From: Brevundimonas sp.
Lineage (GTDB): Bacteria > Pseudomonadota > Alphaproteobacteria > Caulobacterales > Caulobacteraceae
Length of the DNA: 5,146 nucleotides
Assembly (NCBI GenBank): GCA_031119155.1
Contig: JAVHYH010000222.1
Coordinates: 1-5,146 of the forward strand
Direction: 5' to 3'
The notes under the pieces are model-generated. The model saw nothing but the letters and a program-made list of their open reading frames with translations, had not been told where the DNA came from and did no database searches. Each line of letters starts with the position of its first letter. Position 1 is the stretch's first letter. Positions 4,992 through 5,146 of this stretch are shown here, in pieces. Both the position numbers and the translations under genes were made by a program.

Positions 4992-5146
4992 TCAGGGCGT
5001 GCGCGGATGCAGGTTGGTTTCCTCGGCCCTCGCCTTGGCGTCGTCCCGCACCGCTGGACTGGGGCCGCTCATCATGCCTTCGCCGGGCGGAGGCGCGCTG
5101 GCGGCGCCGGCCGAGCCGCCCGCCGCGCCCGCGCCGCTGGTGGCGG
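4992..5146 (-). CDS. 3' end of an unidentified Ala/Gly-rich gene (partial)
   Basis: Reading the minus strand from the right edge gives 51 residues and a TGA stop at 4994-4992. The first part is low-complexity Ala/Gly/Ser, followed by APPPGEGMM and a charged end with AVRDDAKARAEETNLHPRTP. Almost every codon ends in G or C, the pattern of real genes here, and the stop lies just before the terminator shared with clpX; both support a coding end. The start is beyond the window. A 27-residue ORF from the Met codons at 5075 or 5072 is possible but less likely. The product is unknown; a linker-rich exported or surface-associated protein would fit such composition, but nothing proves it. Confidence 0.55.
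   Translation of the reverse strand, partial: ATSGAGAAGGSAGAASAPPPGEGMMSGPSPAVRDDAKARAEETNLHPRTP

Overview
The window is high-GC DNA with strong G/C bias at third codon positions. It carries a clpP ... cicA ... clpX block. A HAD phosphatase gene (cicA) lying between clpP and clpX is the arrangement I know from Caulobacter crescentus. Together with the near-identical ClpX and ClpP core sequences, it points to an alphaproteobacterium of the Caulobacteraceae. Brevundimonas is my best guess for the genus, but that is inference and no database search was possible. All seven stop codons seen are TGA.

Layout from left to right: (1) 62-976 (+), a secreted or periplasmic protein of unknown function with a clear signal peptide and a GTG start. 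(2) 977-1134, the clpP leader, with two short hairpins that share complementary arms and two GANTC (CcrM-type) sites. (3) 1135-1782 (+), clpP, the serine peptidase subunit, followed by a strong hairpin without a U-tract. (4) 1892-2434 (+), a four-helix cytochrome b561-type membrane haem protein. (5) 2460-2777 (+), a small uncharacterised soluble protein, probably cotranscribed with (4). (6) 2784-3443 (-), cicA, a HAD subfamily IB phosphatase that converges on (5) with only 6 nt between stop codons. (7) 3444-3632, the divergent regulatory region between cicA and clpX, with an AT-rich island. (8) 3633-4919 (+), clpX, the AAA+ unfoldase, followed by a textbook intrinsic terminator. (9) 4992-5146 (-), the 3' end of an unidentified Ala/Gly-rich gene that runs off the right edge.

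Functionally the window centres on the ClpXP protease. ClpX hexamers recognise, unfold and feed substrates into the ClpP tetradecamer. In Caulobacter this machine drives the cell cycle by degrading CtrA and other regulators. Here clpP and clpX are not in one operon: they are separated by about 1.85 kb and by an opposite-strand gene, so they must be transcribed separately. The b561 protein and the small protein have no obvious link to proteolysis.

This looks like ordinary chromosomal housekeeping DNA. I see no mobile element, CRISPR array, RNA gene or plausible undescribed defence or secretion system. The points worth a second look are regulatory or comparative: the clpP leader, the genes between clpP and cicA, the Ala-Ala C-terminus of ClpX, and a shared stop-codon context.
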